DNA of 47,202 nt from Actinomycetota bacterium (lineage in GTDB: Bacteria > Actinomycetota > Thermoleophilia > Solirubrobacterales > 70-9). The position numbers and the translations under genes are program-made. Below are positions 18,042 to 27,524 of this stretch, piece by piece. The notes below the pieces were generated by a model that saw nothing but the letters and a program-made list of their open reading frames with translations, did not search any database and was not told where the DNA came from. The stretch spans positions 134,350 to 181,551 of the forward strand of contig VAYN01000013.1 in NCBI GenBank assembly GCA_005885405.1. The letters are read 5' to 3'. The stretch's first letter is position 1; each line of letters opens with the position of its first letter.

Positions 18042-18419
18042 ATGACCCACGCCAGACGCCGCACCGGCCAGATTGCCGAGGACCTCGTTGCCGCCCATCT
18101 CGCCGCCGAAGATTGGGAGATCGTCGAGCGCAACGCCCGCACCCGCTACGGCGAGCTCGACATCGTCGCCCGCGACGGCAACGTCCTCGTCTTCATCGAG
18201 GTCAAGGGGGCCCGCATCAACACTGACTACGGTCCCGAGCGGCCGATCTGCTCGATCGACTTCCGCAAGCAGCGCAAGGTCCGCCGCCTCGCCACCGCCT
18301 GGATCTCAGAACGCCGAGACCAGCCGCGCTACGACGACATCCGCTGCGACGCCGTCGGCGTCACCCTCGACCGCGACGGCAACGCGCTCGATATCGAGCA
18401 CGTCAAGGGTGCCTTCTAG
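18042..18419 (+). CDS. yraN: YraN (UPF0102) family nuclease-fold protein
   Basis: A 125-residue protein of the YraN family, a Holliday-junction-resolvase-like PD-(D/E)XK fold. The core reads ARTRYGELDIVARDGNVLVF then IEVKGA, giving the E-D-ExK constellation. It normally lies in the rnhB-yraN-comM cluster on one strand. Here it is inverted relative to its neighbours, and its TAG overlaps the rnhB stop tail-to-tail. The role in the cell is not established. Confidence 0.92.
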   Translation: MTHARRRTGQIAEDLVAAHLAAEDWEIVERNARTRYGELDIVARDGNVLVFIEVKGARINTDYGPERPICSIDFRKQRKVRRLATAWISERRDQPRYDDIRCDAVGVTLDRDGNALDIEHVKGAF

Positions 18420-19138
18420 CCGAGCTCGAGCTGGCTATACGCGACGCTCTGGAACGAGCGCCGGTGCAGCGGCGAGATCCCGATTTCCTCGATCGCCTGC
18501 CGGTGCTCGGGGGTCGAGTACCCGACGTGTTCCTCGAAGCCCCAGCCCGGGTGGCGGGGTGCGACGTCGCGCATGTAGCGGTCGCGGGTGACCTTGGCGA
18601 TGACGGAAGCCGCGGCGATCGCGGCGCTCGTCGCATCCCCTTTGACCACCCGCCGGTGCGGGACGGGGCAGGCGTGGAGGCGGAAGCCGTCGACGAGACA
18701 GGTCGCCTCCTCCCCCGGTCCCAGCCGCTCCAGCGCCTGGGAGAGCGCTTCGATGTTGGTGACATGGAGACCGCGGCGGTCGATCCCTGGAGCGCTACGG
18801 ATGACGACGCTGACCCGCTCCGCCGCCCGCAGCACACACGGGTACATCTCCAGCCGCCGCTCCTCGGTCATCTGCTTGGAGTCATGCAGGCCGCTGAGCG
18901 CCCGGCGGTCGGAGTGCGAGAGCGTCTCGTAGTCGAAGAGGACCGCGGCGGCGACGAGCGGCCCGGCCAGGCAACCGCGCCCGGCCTCGTCGGCGCCGGC
19001 AACGAAACGGCTCTGCAGCCCGCGATCGAAGGCGAATAGGCGCCGGCTACGGGCAAGCCGGCGGCGGTGGGTCTTACCGGGCTTCGGCTTAGAGTCCGCC
19101 GATGCGGTTCGGGGGCCAGTAGGTGGCAAAGGCCTCAC
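18416..19138 (-). CDS. rnhB: Ribonuclease HII
   Basis: RNase HII removes misincorporated ribonucleotides and RNA-DNA hybrids. Motif I is GADEAGRGCLAGPLVAAAV with the catalytic D-E pair. Later come LHDSKQMTEE, the acidic residue in CLVDGFRL, and VKGDATSAAIAAASVIAKVTRDRYM, followed by the HPGWGFEEHVGYSTPEH tail. No start codon exists in frame after the lepB stop, so translation must begin inside lepB. GTG 19138 is the nearest candidate; GTG 19195 would add 19 residues. The basic N-terminal extension before the catalytic domain is probably disordered. Confidence 0.9.
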   Translation of the reverse strand: MRPLPPTGPRTASADSKPKPGKTHRRRLARSRRLFAFDRGLQSRFVAGADEAGRGCLAGPLVAAAVLFDYETLSHSDRRALSGLHDSKQMTEERRLEMYPCVLRAAERVSVVIRSAPGIDRRGLHVTNIEALSQALERLGPGEEATCLVDGFRLHACPVPHRRVVKGDATSAAIAAASVIAKVTRDRYMRDVAPRHPGWGFEEHVGYSTPEHRQAIEEIGISPLHRRSFQSVAYSQLELG

Positions 19139-19667
19139 CGATGATCCAGTCTCGGGGGACGGGTCCCCAGAAGCGGCTGTCGTCGCTTGCCCCACGGTTG
19201 TCGCCCATCATGAAGTAATGGTCGGGCGGGATCGTGATCTCCTTCGGCAAATTGCAGGCGGGAGCACTGCCGCAGGGGTTGATGAACGGCTCGTCTTTGA
19301 CTTCGACGCCGTTGACCACGGGGTGGCCGTTTTTAACCGACAGCGTGTCGCCAGGGCCGGCGACGATCCGCTTGATGAAGTTCTGATCGGAGCGCTCGGG
19401 GGTCGCCTCCGGACAGGGTTCTCCGTTTTCCGGGACACCGCCGGGGACCCCGCACTGAGACCCACCGTCCGCACCGGCAGGCGGATGGAAGACGACAACA
19501 TCATCGATCTCCGGGTCCTGGAAGTGGTAGAGGAAGCGGTTGACGAGGACCCGCTGACCGACGTCGAGGGTCGGCTCCATCGATTCCGAAGGGATTTGGT
19601 ACGGCTTCACGACCCAGGCTTGGATCGCCAGCGCCAGCCCCAGGGCAAGCGCGACTATGACGACCAA
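19089..19667 (-). CDS. lepB: Signal peptidase I
   Basis: A 192-residue membrane-bound signal peptidase. One N-terminal transmembrane segment (VVIVALALGLALAIQAWVV, residues 2-20) precedes the catalytic Ser in IPSESMEPTL and the catalytic Lys in FIKRIVAGPGD. The conserved YFMMGDNRGASDDSRFWGPV box follows. The frame continues upstream without ATG/GTG/TTG as [16 protein letters not shown], which looks family-like, so the true start could be a non-standard codon overlapping the rplS end. TTG 19667 is the first standard candidate. Confidence 0.9.
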   Translation of the reverse strand: MVVIVALALGLALAIQAWVVKPYQIPSESMEPTLDVGQRVLVNRFLYHFQDPEIDDVVVFHPPAGADGGSQCGVPGGVPENGEPCPEATPERSDQNFIKRIVAGPGDTLSVKNGHPVVNGVEVKDEPFINPCGSAPACNLPKEITIPPDHYFMMGDNRGASDDSRFWGPVPRDWIIGEAFATYWPPNRIGGL

Positions 19668-19714
19668 CTCGAGGAGCCCGCCGCCTTTCGATTCCGGCTT
19701 CGGGATCAGGCGTT

Positions 19715-20443
19715 TCAGGCTTTCGAGTCCTCGTCGGAGTCGCCGTCGCCTGACGGCTCCTCGTCCTCGGCATCCTCGGGCGCTGCAGTGTCCTCGGTCT
19801 CCCCAGCCTCGGACGCATCCGCGTCCGTCTCCGCCACAGTCTCAGTCTCAGCTTCGGCCTCCGGCTCCGCGGGGGCCTCCTCGGCCTCTGCAGCCGGTGC
19901 CTCCTCGGCCTCTGCAGCCGGTGCCTCGTCGGTTTGCTCGGCCTGAGTCTCCTCAGCCGGTGCCTCGTCGGTTTGCTCGGCCTGAGTCTCCTCGGTCTCC
20001 ACCGGGACGACCTCCTCCTGGCTGACGCCCTCGGCGTCTACCGCGGTGGACTCGCCATCGGCGGCTCCGGCGACCGAGACGACGTCGTCGTCGATTCCCC
20101 AGCGCCGCTCGGCGACGCGCGCGGCCTTGCCGATCCGACCGCGAAGGTAGTAGAGCTTCGCCCGTCGCACCGCACCACGCGCTGCGACCTCAAGTTTCTC
20201 GATCTTCGGCGAGTGCAGCGGGAACGTCCGCTCGACTCCGACACCGAAGGACTGCTTGCGGACGGTGAAGGTCTCGCGCACGCCGGAACCCTGGCGACGG
20301 AGGACGACGCCCTCGAAGACCTGGGTCCGTTTGCGGTTGCCCTCGATCACCTGGAAATGGACGCGGACACGATCGCCAGGGGCGAAGTTGGGCAGCCCCT
20401 GCCTTAGCTGGGCGCGCTCGATGCTGTCGATTACGGAGCTCAT
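19715..20443 (-). CDS. rplS: 50S ribosomal protein L19 with long acidic repeat extension
   Basis: Residues 1-118 are a normal L19 ([58 protein letters not shown]), which contacts 16S rRNA at the subunit interface. Residues 119-242 are an extra low-complexity tail rich in Glu, Ala, Asp and Thr, with tandem units: [13 protein letters not shown] twice (151-176) and AEAEEAPA twice (177-192). The typical family length is about 115. The tail is in frame, has matching DNA repeats, and ends 48 bp before the lepB TTG. ATG 20443 follows TCCTTCCT with no strong ribosome-binding site. Confidence 0.95.
   Translation of the reverse strand: MSSVIDSIERAQLRQGLPNFAPGDRVRVHFQVIEGNRKRTQVFEGVVLRRQGSGVRETFTVRKQSFGVGVERTFPLHSPKIEKLEVAARGAVRRAKLYYLRGRIGKAARVAERRWGIDDDVVSVAGAADGESTAVDAEGVSQEEVVPVETEETQAEQTDEAPAEETQAEQTDEAPAAEAEEAPAAEAEEAPAEPEAEAETETVAETDADASEAGETEDTAAPEDAEDEEPSGDGDSDEDSKA
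19868..19993 (-). repeat. Tandem DNA repeats encoding the L19 tail
   Basis: Two near-identical 39-bp units (19916-19993) and two 24-bp units (19868-19915), all multiples of three, encode the acidic tail repeats of rplS. Such in-frame tandem arrays can change copy number by slippage without breaking the gene. Confidence 0.8.
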
Positions 20444-20495
20444 AGGAAGGATCGGTGCGAGAAAAAACCGCCGGGACCCAGGTGCGGGAACCGCG

Positions 20496-20512
20496 CGGTC
20501 GCGGAATGGTAG
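20496..20512 (-). promoter_or_regulatory. Ribosomal-protein promoter motif upstream of rplS
   Basis: Plus strand CGGTCGCGGAATGGTAG; read on the minus strand it gives TACCAT followed by TCCGCGACCG. It matches 16 of 17 bases at rpmF and 15 of 17 at rpmB. TACCAT fits an actinobacterial -10 (TAnnnT). It starts directly after the trmD stop and implies a separate rplS transcript with a leader of roughly 55 nt. Confidence 0.5.
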
Positions 20513-21190
20513 CTACTCCGCGTCTTTTTCGAACTGCTCGGCGCGAAGCCTGCTCTGCTCCAGCCGCCACTGCCGCACCTTCTCGTGGTCGCCGGAGAGC
20601 AGGATCTCGGGAACGTCCCACCCGCGGTAGCTGGGTGGGCGGGTGAAGTGCGGGTACTCGGGCATGCCCTCGAGCGCGTGGCTGAAGGACTCCTCGACGG
20701 CCGAGTCCTCGTGCCCGAGCGCACCCGGCAGCTTGCGCATGAGGACGTCGGCGACGACCATCGCCGGCAGCTCGCCGCCGGCGAGGACGTAGCGGCCGAT
20801 CGAGATCTCGCCGTCGGCGAGGTGCTGGTGGACGCGGTCGTCGAAGCCCTCGTAGCGGCCGCAGAGCAGGGCGACGTGGGGCTCGGCGACGAGCTCGTCG
20901 GCGATCGGGTCGTCGAGCAGCGGCCCGGTCGGCGAGAGGAGGACGATCTTCGGCCGCGGGCCTTCGCCGTAGGCCGCCTGCAGCGCCGCGTCAACGACAT
21001 CGACCCGCAGAACCATCCCGGCGCCGCCGCCGTAGGGCGAATCGTCGACCTGCCCGGCGGTCAGCGGGGTCGAGTCGCGGTAGTTGAAGAGGCGGAACTC
21101 GTTGCCTTCACGGAGCGCGTTCTGGACCGAGCGCTGCGTCTGGAACCAGTCGAACGCCTCCGGAAAGAGGGTGAAGACGTCGAGTCTCAA
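20513..21190 (-). CDS. trmD: tRNA (guanine37-N1)-methyltransferase
   Basis: A 225-residue SPOUT methyltransferase making m1G37 in tRNA, which prevents +1 frameshifts. N-terminal MRLDVFTLFPEAFDW, QVDDSPYGGGAGMVL, the knot region LLCGRYEGFDDRV, EISIGRYVLAGGELPAMVV and the C-terminal FTRPPSYRGWDVPEILLSGDH are all present. TTG 21190 overlaps the khpA stop (TTGA). The gene for RimM, usually found just upstream of trmD, is absent from this position. Confidence 0.95.
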   Translation of the reverse strand: MRLDVFTLFPEAFDWFQTQRSVQNALREGNEFRLFNYRDSTPLTAGQVDDSPYGGGAGMVLRVDVVDAALQAAYGEGPRPKIVLLSPTGPLLDDPIADELVAEPHVALLCGRYEGFDDRVHQHLADGEISIGRYVLAGGELPAMVVADVLMRKLPGALGHEDSAVEESFSHALEGMPEYPHFTRPPSYRGWDVPEILLSGDHEKVRQWRLEQSRLRAEQFEKDAE

Positions 21191-21417
21191 TCGAGGATGT
21201 CGACGATGACGCGGCGGTCGATCCGCACCGCGGCCGCCTTGGCGATCGTCCGGATCGCGTTCGCGATCCTGCCGCCTTTGCCGATCACGCGGCCGAGGTC
21301 ACCCTCTGCCACCGAGATCTCATAGACGAGGTCGCCGTCCTCTTCGAGCTCCTCGACCACGACCGCCTCTGGGTCCTCGACGAGGGCCTTGACGAGAAAC
21401 TCGAGCAGCTCGGTCAT
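21187..21417 (-). CDS. khpA: KH-domain RNA-binding protein KhpA
   Basis: A 76-residue single KH domain with the GxxG loop in GRVIGKGGRIANAIRTI. KhpA-type proteins bind RNA with KhpB in other bacteria and are encoded between rpsP and trmD, as here. An acidic N-terminal segment (VVVEELEEDGDLVYEISVAE) precedes the RNA-binding loop. It lies 12 bp from rpsP and overlaps trmD, so it is co-transcribed with both. Confidence 0.93.
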   Translation of the reverse strand: MTELLEFLVKALVEDPEAVVVEELEEDGDLVYEISVAEGDLGRVIGKGGRIANAIRTIAKAAAVRIDRRVIVDILD

Positions 21418-21429
21418 CGACGCAGCCGG

Positions 21430-21684
21430 CTAGCTGCCGGTGGCTTTGATGCCCTTGGTCCGCAGCAGGGTGGCCACCGTCTCTGACGGCTGGGCCCCGT
21501 GCTCAAGCCAGTGGCGCGCGCGCTCCTCGTCGATGTTGATCGTCGAGGGCTCGGTCTGCGGGTTGTACTGGCCGATCGTCTCGATCGTGCGCCCATCACG
21601 CGGTGAGCGTTTGTCGGCGACGACGATGCGCCAGATCGGGTTCTTCTTGGAACCCACGCGTCTAAGTCTGATTCGGACTGCCAT
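21430..21684 (-). CDS. rpsP: 30S ribosomal protein S16
   Basis: An 84-residue S16 of normal size: [20 protein letters not shown] then [20 protein letters not shown]. It binds 16S rRNA early in 30S assembly. The minus strand upstream has TAATCT exactly 10 nt before the ATG, overlapping the ffh stop, the same spacing as the leaderless-type promoters of rpmF and rpmB. Transcription without a leader is therefore possible in addition to readthrough from ffh. Confidence 0.96.
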   Translation of the reverse strand: MAVRIRLRRVGSKKNPIWRIVVADKRSPRDGRTIETIGQYNPQTEPSTINIDEERARHWLEHGAQPSETVATLLRTKGIKATGS

Positions 21685-21697
21685 AGGGTCGGGCAGA

Positions 21698-23071
<1,374 letters not shown>

Positions 23072-23101
23072 GTCCGAGCAGCTTAAAGAGTCGGGGCGGG
23101 C

Positions 23102-24103
23102 CTACTCGGCCAGCAGCGCTTTCGCGTAGTCGCCCGGGTCGAATGGGCGCAGGTCCTCAAGGGTCTCGCCGACGCCGATCAGCTTCACCGGGATGTTGAG
23201 GTCGGAGGCGATCGCGAGGGCGATGCCGCCGCGGGCGGTGCCGTCGAGCTTGGTGAGGACGACGCCGTCGACGTCGACCGCCTCGGAGAAGATCTTCGCC
23301 TGCCGCAGGCCGTTTTGGCCGGTGGTGGCGTCGATCGAGATCAGGGTCTCGTGCGGCGCCTCGGGGATCTGCTTCTGGATCACGCGGCGGACCTTCGCCA
23401 GCTCCTCCATCAGGTTGGTCTGGGTGTGGAGGCGGCCGGCGGTGTCGACGATGACGACGTCGGCGCCGCGGGCGCGGGCGGCGTTGATCGCGTCGTAGGC
23501 GACGGCCCCGGGATCGGAGCCCTCTTCGCCGCGGACGAGCTCGGCGCCGGCGCGCTCGGCCCAGGTTTCCAGCTGCTCGGCGGCGGCGGCGCGGTAGGTG
23601 TCGGCGGCGGCCATGACGACGCTGAGGCCCATTTCCTTGCTCAGATGCCAGGCGATCTTGCCGATCGTCGTCGTCTTGCCGGTGCCGTTGACGCCGACCA
23701 TCATCAGGATCGCCGGCTCGGCGCTGAGGTCCATCGGCGCCCGGCCGGTCGAGGCGACCTCGGCGAGGATCTCGATCAGGCGGTCGCGGACCGCGACCCC
23801 GTCCATCGGCACCGCCCCGGACTCAACCTCCTGCTCGAGCTTCTCGACCACCGCGGCGGTGGTCGGGGCGCCGACGTCGGCGAGGATAAGCGCCTCCTCG
23901 AGCAGCTCCCAGGTCTCGTCATCGATCTTGTCGAAGAGGCTGGCCGAGATCTCCTCGGTCAGCGCCTGGCGACTTTTCGAAAGGCTCTCACGCAGTTTCC
24001 GGAAGACTCCCCGACGCTGCTCGGGCGCCTCCTCCTCGACTGCAACAACCCCTCCCGGCTGCCGCGCCCCTAAGTCAACGATCTCCTGCCAGCTCGTAGC
24101 CAT
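23102..24103 (-). CDS. ftsY: SRP receptor FtsY
   Basis: A 333-residue SRP receptor GTPase at the inner face of the membrane. Motifs: G1 VGVNGTGKTTTIGKIA, MAAADTYRAAAAEQL, G3 DTAGRLHTQTNLMEEL, G4 TKLDGTARGG, and C-terminal IGVGETLEDLRPFDPGDYAKAL. The N-terminal A domain is very short, with only a small acidic lead (EEEAPEQRR). The ATG at 24103 has TACCGT 7 nt upstream, a possible promoter -10. Confidence 0.96.
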   Translation of the reverse strand: MATSWQEIVDLGARQPGGVVAVEEEAPEQRRGVFRKLRESLSKSRQALTEEISASLFDKIDDETWELLEEALILADVGAPTTAAVVEKLEQEVESGAVPMDGVAVRDRLIEILAEVASTGRAPMDLSAEPAILMMVGVNGTGKTTTIGKIAWHLSKEMGLSVVMAAADTYRAAAAEQLETWAERAGAELVRGEEGSDPGAVAYDAINAARARGADVVIVDTAGRLHTQTNLMEELAKVRRVIQKQIPEAPHETLISIDATTGQNGLRQAKIFSEAVDVDGVVLTKLDGTARGGIALAIASDLNIPVKLIGVGETLEDLRPFDPGDYAKALLAE

Positions 24104-24133
24104 TGGCGAAACGGTACCCGGGAGCGGCGCCGG

Positions 24134-26503
24134 CTAGGCGACCGCAGAAAGACCGGGCGCCTGGCCCTCGTCCTCGTCGTCCTCTGCGGCAGCGACGTCC
24201 CGCGGTAGTCGCTTGGAGACGATCTTGGTGACGCCGTCGCCGCCCATGCTGACGCCGTAGAGGACGTCGGCGGCGTCCATCGTCCGTTTCTGGTGGGTGA
24301 CGATGACGAACTGCGCGCGGTCGGAGAAGCGCCGGATCAGCTGCAGGAAGCGGTCTATGTTGGCGTCGTCGAGGGCGGCCTCGACCTCGTCGAGGATGTA
24401 GAAGGGGCAGGGCCGGGCGAGGAAAACGGCGAAGACGAAGGCGAGGGCGACGAGGGACTTCTCACCGCCTGAGAGCAGCTGCAGTTTCCGCGTCGACTTG
24501 CCGGCCGGGGTGACCTCAATCTCGACCCCCTGCTCGTCGCGCTGCTCTTCCTCCTCTTCGGGCTCGGGCTCGGCGTCGGTAGGAGCCTCCTGCTCACCGG
24601 CGGGGCGCTCGTCGTCGCGGACCGGCCGCAGGCTGACCCGGCGCAGGCGGCCGCGGCCGCCCGGGAAGAGGTGCTCGACCATCTCTTCGAAGTTCTTGGC
24701 GGTCGCCTCGAAGGTCTCCTCGAAGGCGCGCTCGATCTCCTCGTCGATATCGCGGATCAGCGACTCGAGCTCCCGCATCGAGCGCTCGATGTCCTCGCGC
24801 TGGGCCTGCAGCGCCTCGACGTGCTCGCGCGCCTCCTCGTACTCCTGCTCGGCCAGCGGGTTGACCGGACCGATCTGGGCGCGCCGGCGGTCAAGCCGTT
24901 CAAGTCGGCGGTCGATATCGGCTCGCGCCTCGTCGCTCAGCGCCTCCTCGGCGGGCGGGATCTCCTCCCCCAGCTTCTCGGCGATCGCGGCGAGCTCACG
25001 CGCGGCCTCGGCCCGGCGGTCGCCGAGGTGGGCTGCCTCGACCTCGGCCCGGGTTAGCTCGTCCGAGGTCTCCTTCATCTGCGTCTGCAGCTCAAACTCC
25101 TGCTTGGAGCAGGCGCGCAGCGTTTCGGCGATCTCGTCGCCGTCATCCTGGCCGCCGACGACCTTGCGCTCGATCCCGTCGACCCTGGCCCGGATCGCCG
25201 CCCCGACCGCCTCGGCGGCGGCGCGGGCGGCGCGGACGTCCTCCAGCAACTGCTCGCCGGCGGTGAGGCGCGCGCGCAGCGCCTCGCGGTGGCGCTCGCC
25301 GAGCAGGCCCTCGGCGCGGCGGGCGTGGCGGGAGGCGCGCTCGGCGCCGGCGCGAACGTCACCCAGCGCCGCCTCGCGGGCGGACTCGGCGGCGTCGGCC
25401 GAGCGGGCGACGTCGAAGCCCTCGCCGGCGCTGCGCAGCCCGGCCTCGATCTCCCCCAGCTCCTCTTCCAGCTTCTGCGCTCGCTCGCCCGGCGCGGCTC
25501 CGTCGCCGACGTCAAGCGTCAGCGGGCCCAGCTCCGTCCGCAGCCGCTCCAGCCATGCCTCCAGCTCCGCCTCGCGGCTGGAGAGGTTGGCGACCCGAAC
25601 AGCAACCTTCTCCTGCTCGCCGCGCAGCTTCGTCAGTAGACCCCAGGCCTGGGTGCGCTCGCGGTCGCGGGCGGCGAAGCGCTCCTCAGCCGCGGCGCGT
25701 CGTTTCGCCACCTCGGCCAGTTGCTCCTCAAGCTTGCCGCGCAGGCCGCGCGCCTTCGCCGCCGCCTTTTCGGCCGCTTCCGCGCGGTCGGCGCCGAAAC
25801 GCAGCTCCTCGGAGACGAGCTGCGCCCGCAGTCCAAGTTCCTCGCGCTCAATCCGCGCCCCCAGCTCGGCCGCCTGCGCCTGGCGCTTCAGTGGCCGCAG
25901 CCGCGCCCGCGCCTCGCGCTCGACGTCGAGGGCGCGGTCGAGGTTGTCCCGCGCTGAGCGCAGCTTCAGCTCGGCCCGGCGCCGCCGTTTGCGGTGCTTG
26001 CCGAGACCGGCCGCCTCCTCGACCAGGAGCCGCCGCTCGCGCGGCTTGGAGTGAACGATCGTCTCCACCCGCCCCTGGCTGATCACCGAGTGCATCTCGC
26101 GGCCGAGGTTGGTGTCGGAGAGGACGTCAGTGACGTCGGCGAGACGACAGCGGGCGCCGTTCAGGCGGTAGCCGCTGTCGCCGGAGCGGTCGAGGCGGCG
26201 CTCGACGGCGATTTCGGAGAACTCGGTCGCCGCCCGCCCGTCGGAGTTGTCGATCGTCACCTCGACCTCAGCGGCGCGGCGCTGGCCGACGCCTTTGCCG
26301 CCGGCGGAGATCACGTCCTGCATCGAGGCGCCGCGGATCGCACCGGGGCTCTGCTCGCCGAGCGCCCAGAGGACGGCGTCGGTGATGTTGCTCTTGCCGG
26401 AGCCGTTGGGGCCAACGATGACGCTGACCCCGGGAGAGAACTCCAGGGTCGTGCGCTCGGGGAAGGACTTGAAGCCCTTCATCGAGATCGACCTCAGATA
26501 CAC
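24134..26503 (-). CDS. smc: Short SMC-family chromosome condensation ATPase lacking a recognisable hinge
   Basis: A 789-residue protein at the canonical rnc-smc-ftsY-ffh locus; bacterial SMC is usually about 1,150-1,200 residues. The N-head has Walker A GPNGSGKS (31-38). The C-head has signature LSGGEKS (677-683), Walker B FYILDEVEAAL (701-711) and THQ (736-738). Family landmark IGPVNPLAEQEY (544-555) is present. Between them (about 170-543) is only heptad-like coiled coil; no glycine-rich hinge domain is visible. The only breaks are 327-341 (GPLTLDVGDGAAPGER) and 448-456. An acidic insertion (about 626-660) interrupts the C-head. GTG 26503 has a good GAGGAG site 7 nt upstream. Confidence 0.9.
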   Translation of the reverse strand: MYLRSISMKGFKSFPERTTLEFSPGVSVIVGPNGSGKSNITDAVLWALGEQSPGAIRGASMQDVISAGGKGVGQRRAAEVEVTIDNSDGRAATEFSEIAVERRLDRSGDSGYRLNGARCRLADVTDVLSDTNLGREMHSVISQGRVETIVHSKPRERRLLVEEAAGLGKHRKRRRRAELKLRSARDNLDRALDVEREARARLRPLKRQAQAAELGARIEREELGLRAQLVSEELRFGADRAEAAEKAAAKARGLRGKLEEQLAEVAKRRAAAEERFAARDRERTQAWGLLTKLRGEQEKVAVRVANLSSREAELEAWLERLRTELGPLTLDVGDGAAPGERAQKLEEELGEIEAGLRSAGEGFDVARSADAAESAREAALGDVRAGAERASRHARRAEGLLGERHREALRARLTAGEQLLEDVRAARAAAEAVGAAIRARVDGIERKVVGGQDDGDEIAETLRACSKQEFELQTQMKETSDELTRAEVEAAHLGDRRAEAARELAAIAEKLGEEIPPAEEALSDEARADIDRRLERLDRRRAQIGPVNPLAEQEYEEAREHVEALQAQREDIERSMRELESLIRDIDEEIERAFEETFEATAKNFEEMVEHLFPGGRGRLRRVSLRPVRDDERPAGEQEAPTDAEPEPEEEEEQRDEQGVEIEVTPAGKSTRKLQLLSGGEKSLVALAFVFAVFLARPCPFYILDEVEAALDDANIDRFLQLIRRFSDRAQFVIVTHQKRTMDAADVLYGVSMGGDGVTKIVSKRLPRDVAAAEDDEDEGQAPGLSAVA

Positions 26504-26563
26504 GCGCGCACTCCTCGCATCGGTCGGATGCTCCCGGTCGACTCGGACGCGAATGCGGCTGGA

Positions 26564-27259
26564 TTAACCCCCAAGATGCGCCAATGCCTCCTCGGCGGCA
26601 AGCTGCTCGGCCGCCTTCTTGCTCCGCCCTTTCCCCCTCCCGACCCGCTCGGAGTCGACAATCGCCACCACCTCGAATGTACGCCGGTGCGGGGGACCCG
26701 TGGCCGCGATCACCTCGTAGGTTACGCGCGCGCCGCGCTGGGCCAAAAGCTCCTGCAAAGCGGACTTGAAATCGATCCGCGTCTCCGAGGCGAGCTCGAT
26801 CCGCGGCTCGAACGCGTCGGCCACCGCCGCCGCGGTGGGCTCGAAGCCGAAAGCGACGTAACAAGCGCCGATCAGGGCCTCGGTCGCCTCCGGGAGCGGC
26901 CGCCCGCCTTCGAGCAGGATCTCGGCCGGGATCGCCGCGACCACACCCTCGGGCTCGTTCTCGCGCAGCATCGCCGGCACCCCGAGCTGGGTCCCGACCT
27001 CGGCGCAGGAGACGCCGCTGACCGCCTGGTTGTGGACCTTGGTCAGCCCACCCGCGGCCAGCTTCTCGAAGGTCTCGTAGGTCCTGGTCGCGACGGCGAG
27101 GCCGAGGACGCTATCGCCGAGGAAGGCGAGGCGCTCGAAGGAGTCGACCCGGCGCTCGGTCCAAGACGAATGGGTAAGCGCCTGGCGGCGCAGGTCGTCG
27201 GGCAGGTCGGCGATCAGCGCGGCCAGCGCTGCAACGGGAGAGTCGGGCTGGGACGACAC
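26564..27259 (-). CDS. rnc: Ribonuclease III family protein with variant active site
   Basis: A 231-residue RNase III with an N-terminal endonuclease domain and a C-terminal dsRNA-binding domain (DFKSALQELLAQRG to GRSKKAAEQLAAEEAL). The signature normally reading ERLEFLGD is FERLAFLGDS (41-50): the first metal-site Glu is Ala45, while Asp49 is kept. The second site, normally D-x-x-E-A-L, is EATEAL (124-129): Asp is Glu124 and the key Glu127 is kept. It probably still cleaves dsRNA, perhaps with altered metal use. GTG start 3 bp after the acpP stop. Confidence 0.9.
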   Translation of the reverse strand: MSSQPDSPVAALAALIADLPDDLRRQALTHSSWTERRVDSFERLAFLGDSVLGLAVATRTYETFEKLAAGGLTKVHNQAVSGVSCAEVGTQLGVPAMLRENEPEGVVAAIPAEILLEGGRPLPEATEALIGACYVAFGFEPTAAAVADAFEPRIELASETRIDFKSALQELLAQRGARVTYEVIAATGPPHRRTFEVVAIVDSERVGRGKGRSKKAAEQLAAEEALAHLGG

Positions 27260-27262
27260 CGC

Positions 27263-27508
27263 TCAGGCGGGGGCGTGCTCGAGCACGAAGCCGACCGCGT
27301 CGCCGACCGTCTTGATGTGGGTCGCCTGCTCCTCTGAGACGGCGACGCCGTAGCGGTCCTCGAGCTCCATCACCAGCTCGTAGAGGTCGAGCGAGTCGGC
27401 GTCGAGGTCCTCCTTGAACCGGGCTCCCTCCTCGATCCGGGAGATGTCGACTTCGAGCTCCTCGGCGAGGTGCTCGCGGACCAGGGTGAGGACGTCGTCG
27501 CGGTTCAT
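27263..27508 (-). CDS. acpP: Acyl carrier protein
   Basis: An 81-residue acyl carrier protein. The phosphopantetheine serine is in DLDADSLDLYELVMEL. Start ATG 27508 (MNRDDVLTLVREHL) follows GGCGGGAAG; an open extension of 19 codons lies inside plsX. It carries growing acyl chains in type II fatty-acid synthesis and is clustered with plsX and rnc as in many bacteria. The acidic helix II surface expected for partner binding is evident. Confidence 0.95.
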   Translation of the reverse strand: MNRDDVLTLVREHLAEELEVDISRIEEGARFKEDLDADSLDLYELVMELEDRYGVAVSEEQATHIKTVGDAVGFVLEHAPA

Positions 27509-27524
27509 CTTCCCGCCTTGTTTA

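Noticed and set aside
19868..19993. CRISPR-like array
   Set aside because: The repeats are in-frame tandem protein repeats of L19 with no spacers; no cas genes are present.
24134..26503. Rad50/SbcC-type ATPase instead of SMC
   Set aside because: No CxxC zinc hook is present; IGPVNPLAEQEY and the rnc-ftsY neighbourhood are SMC-specific.
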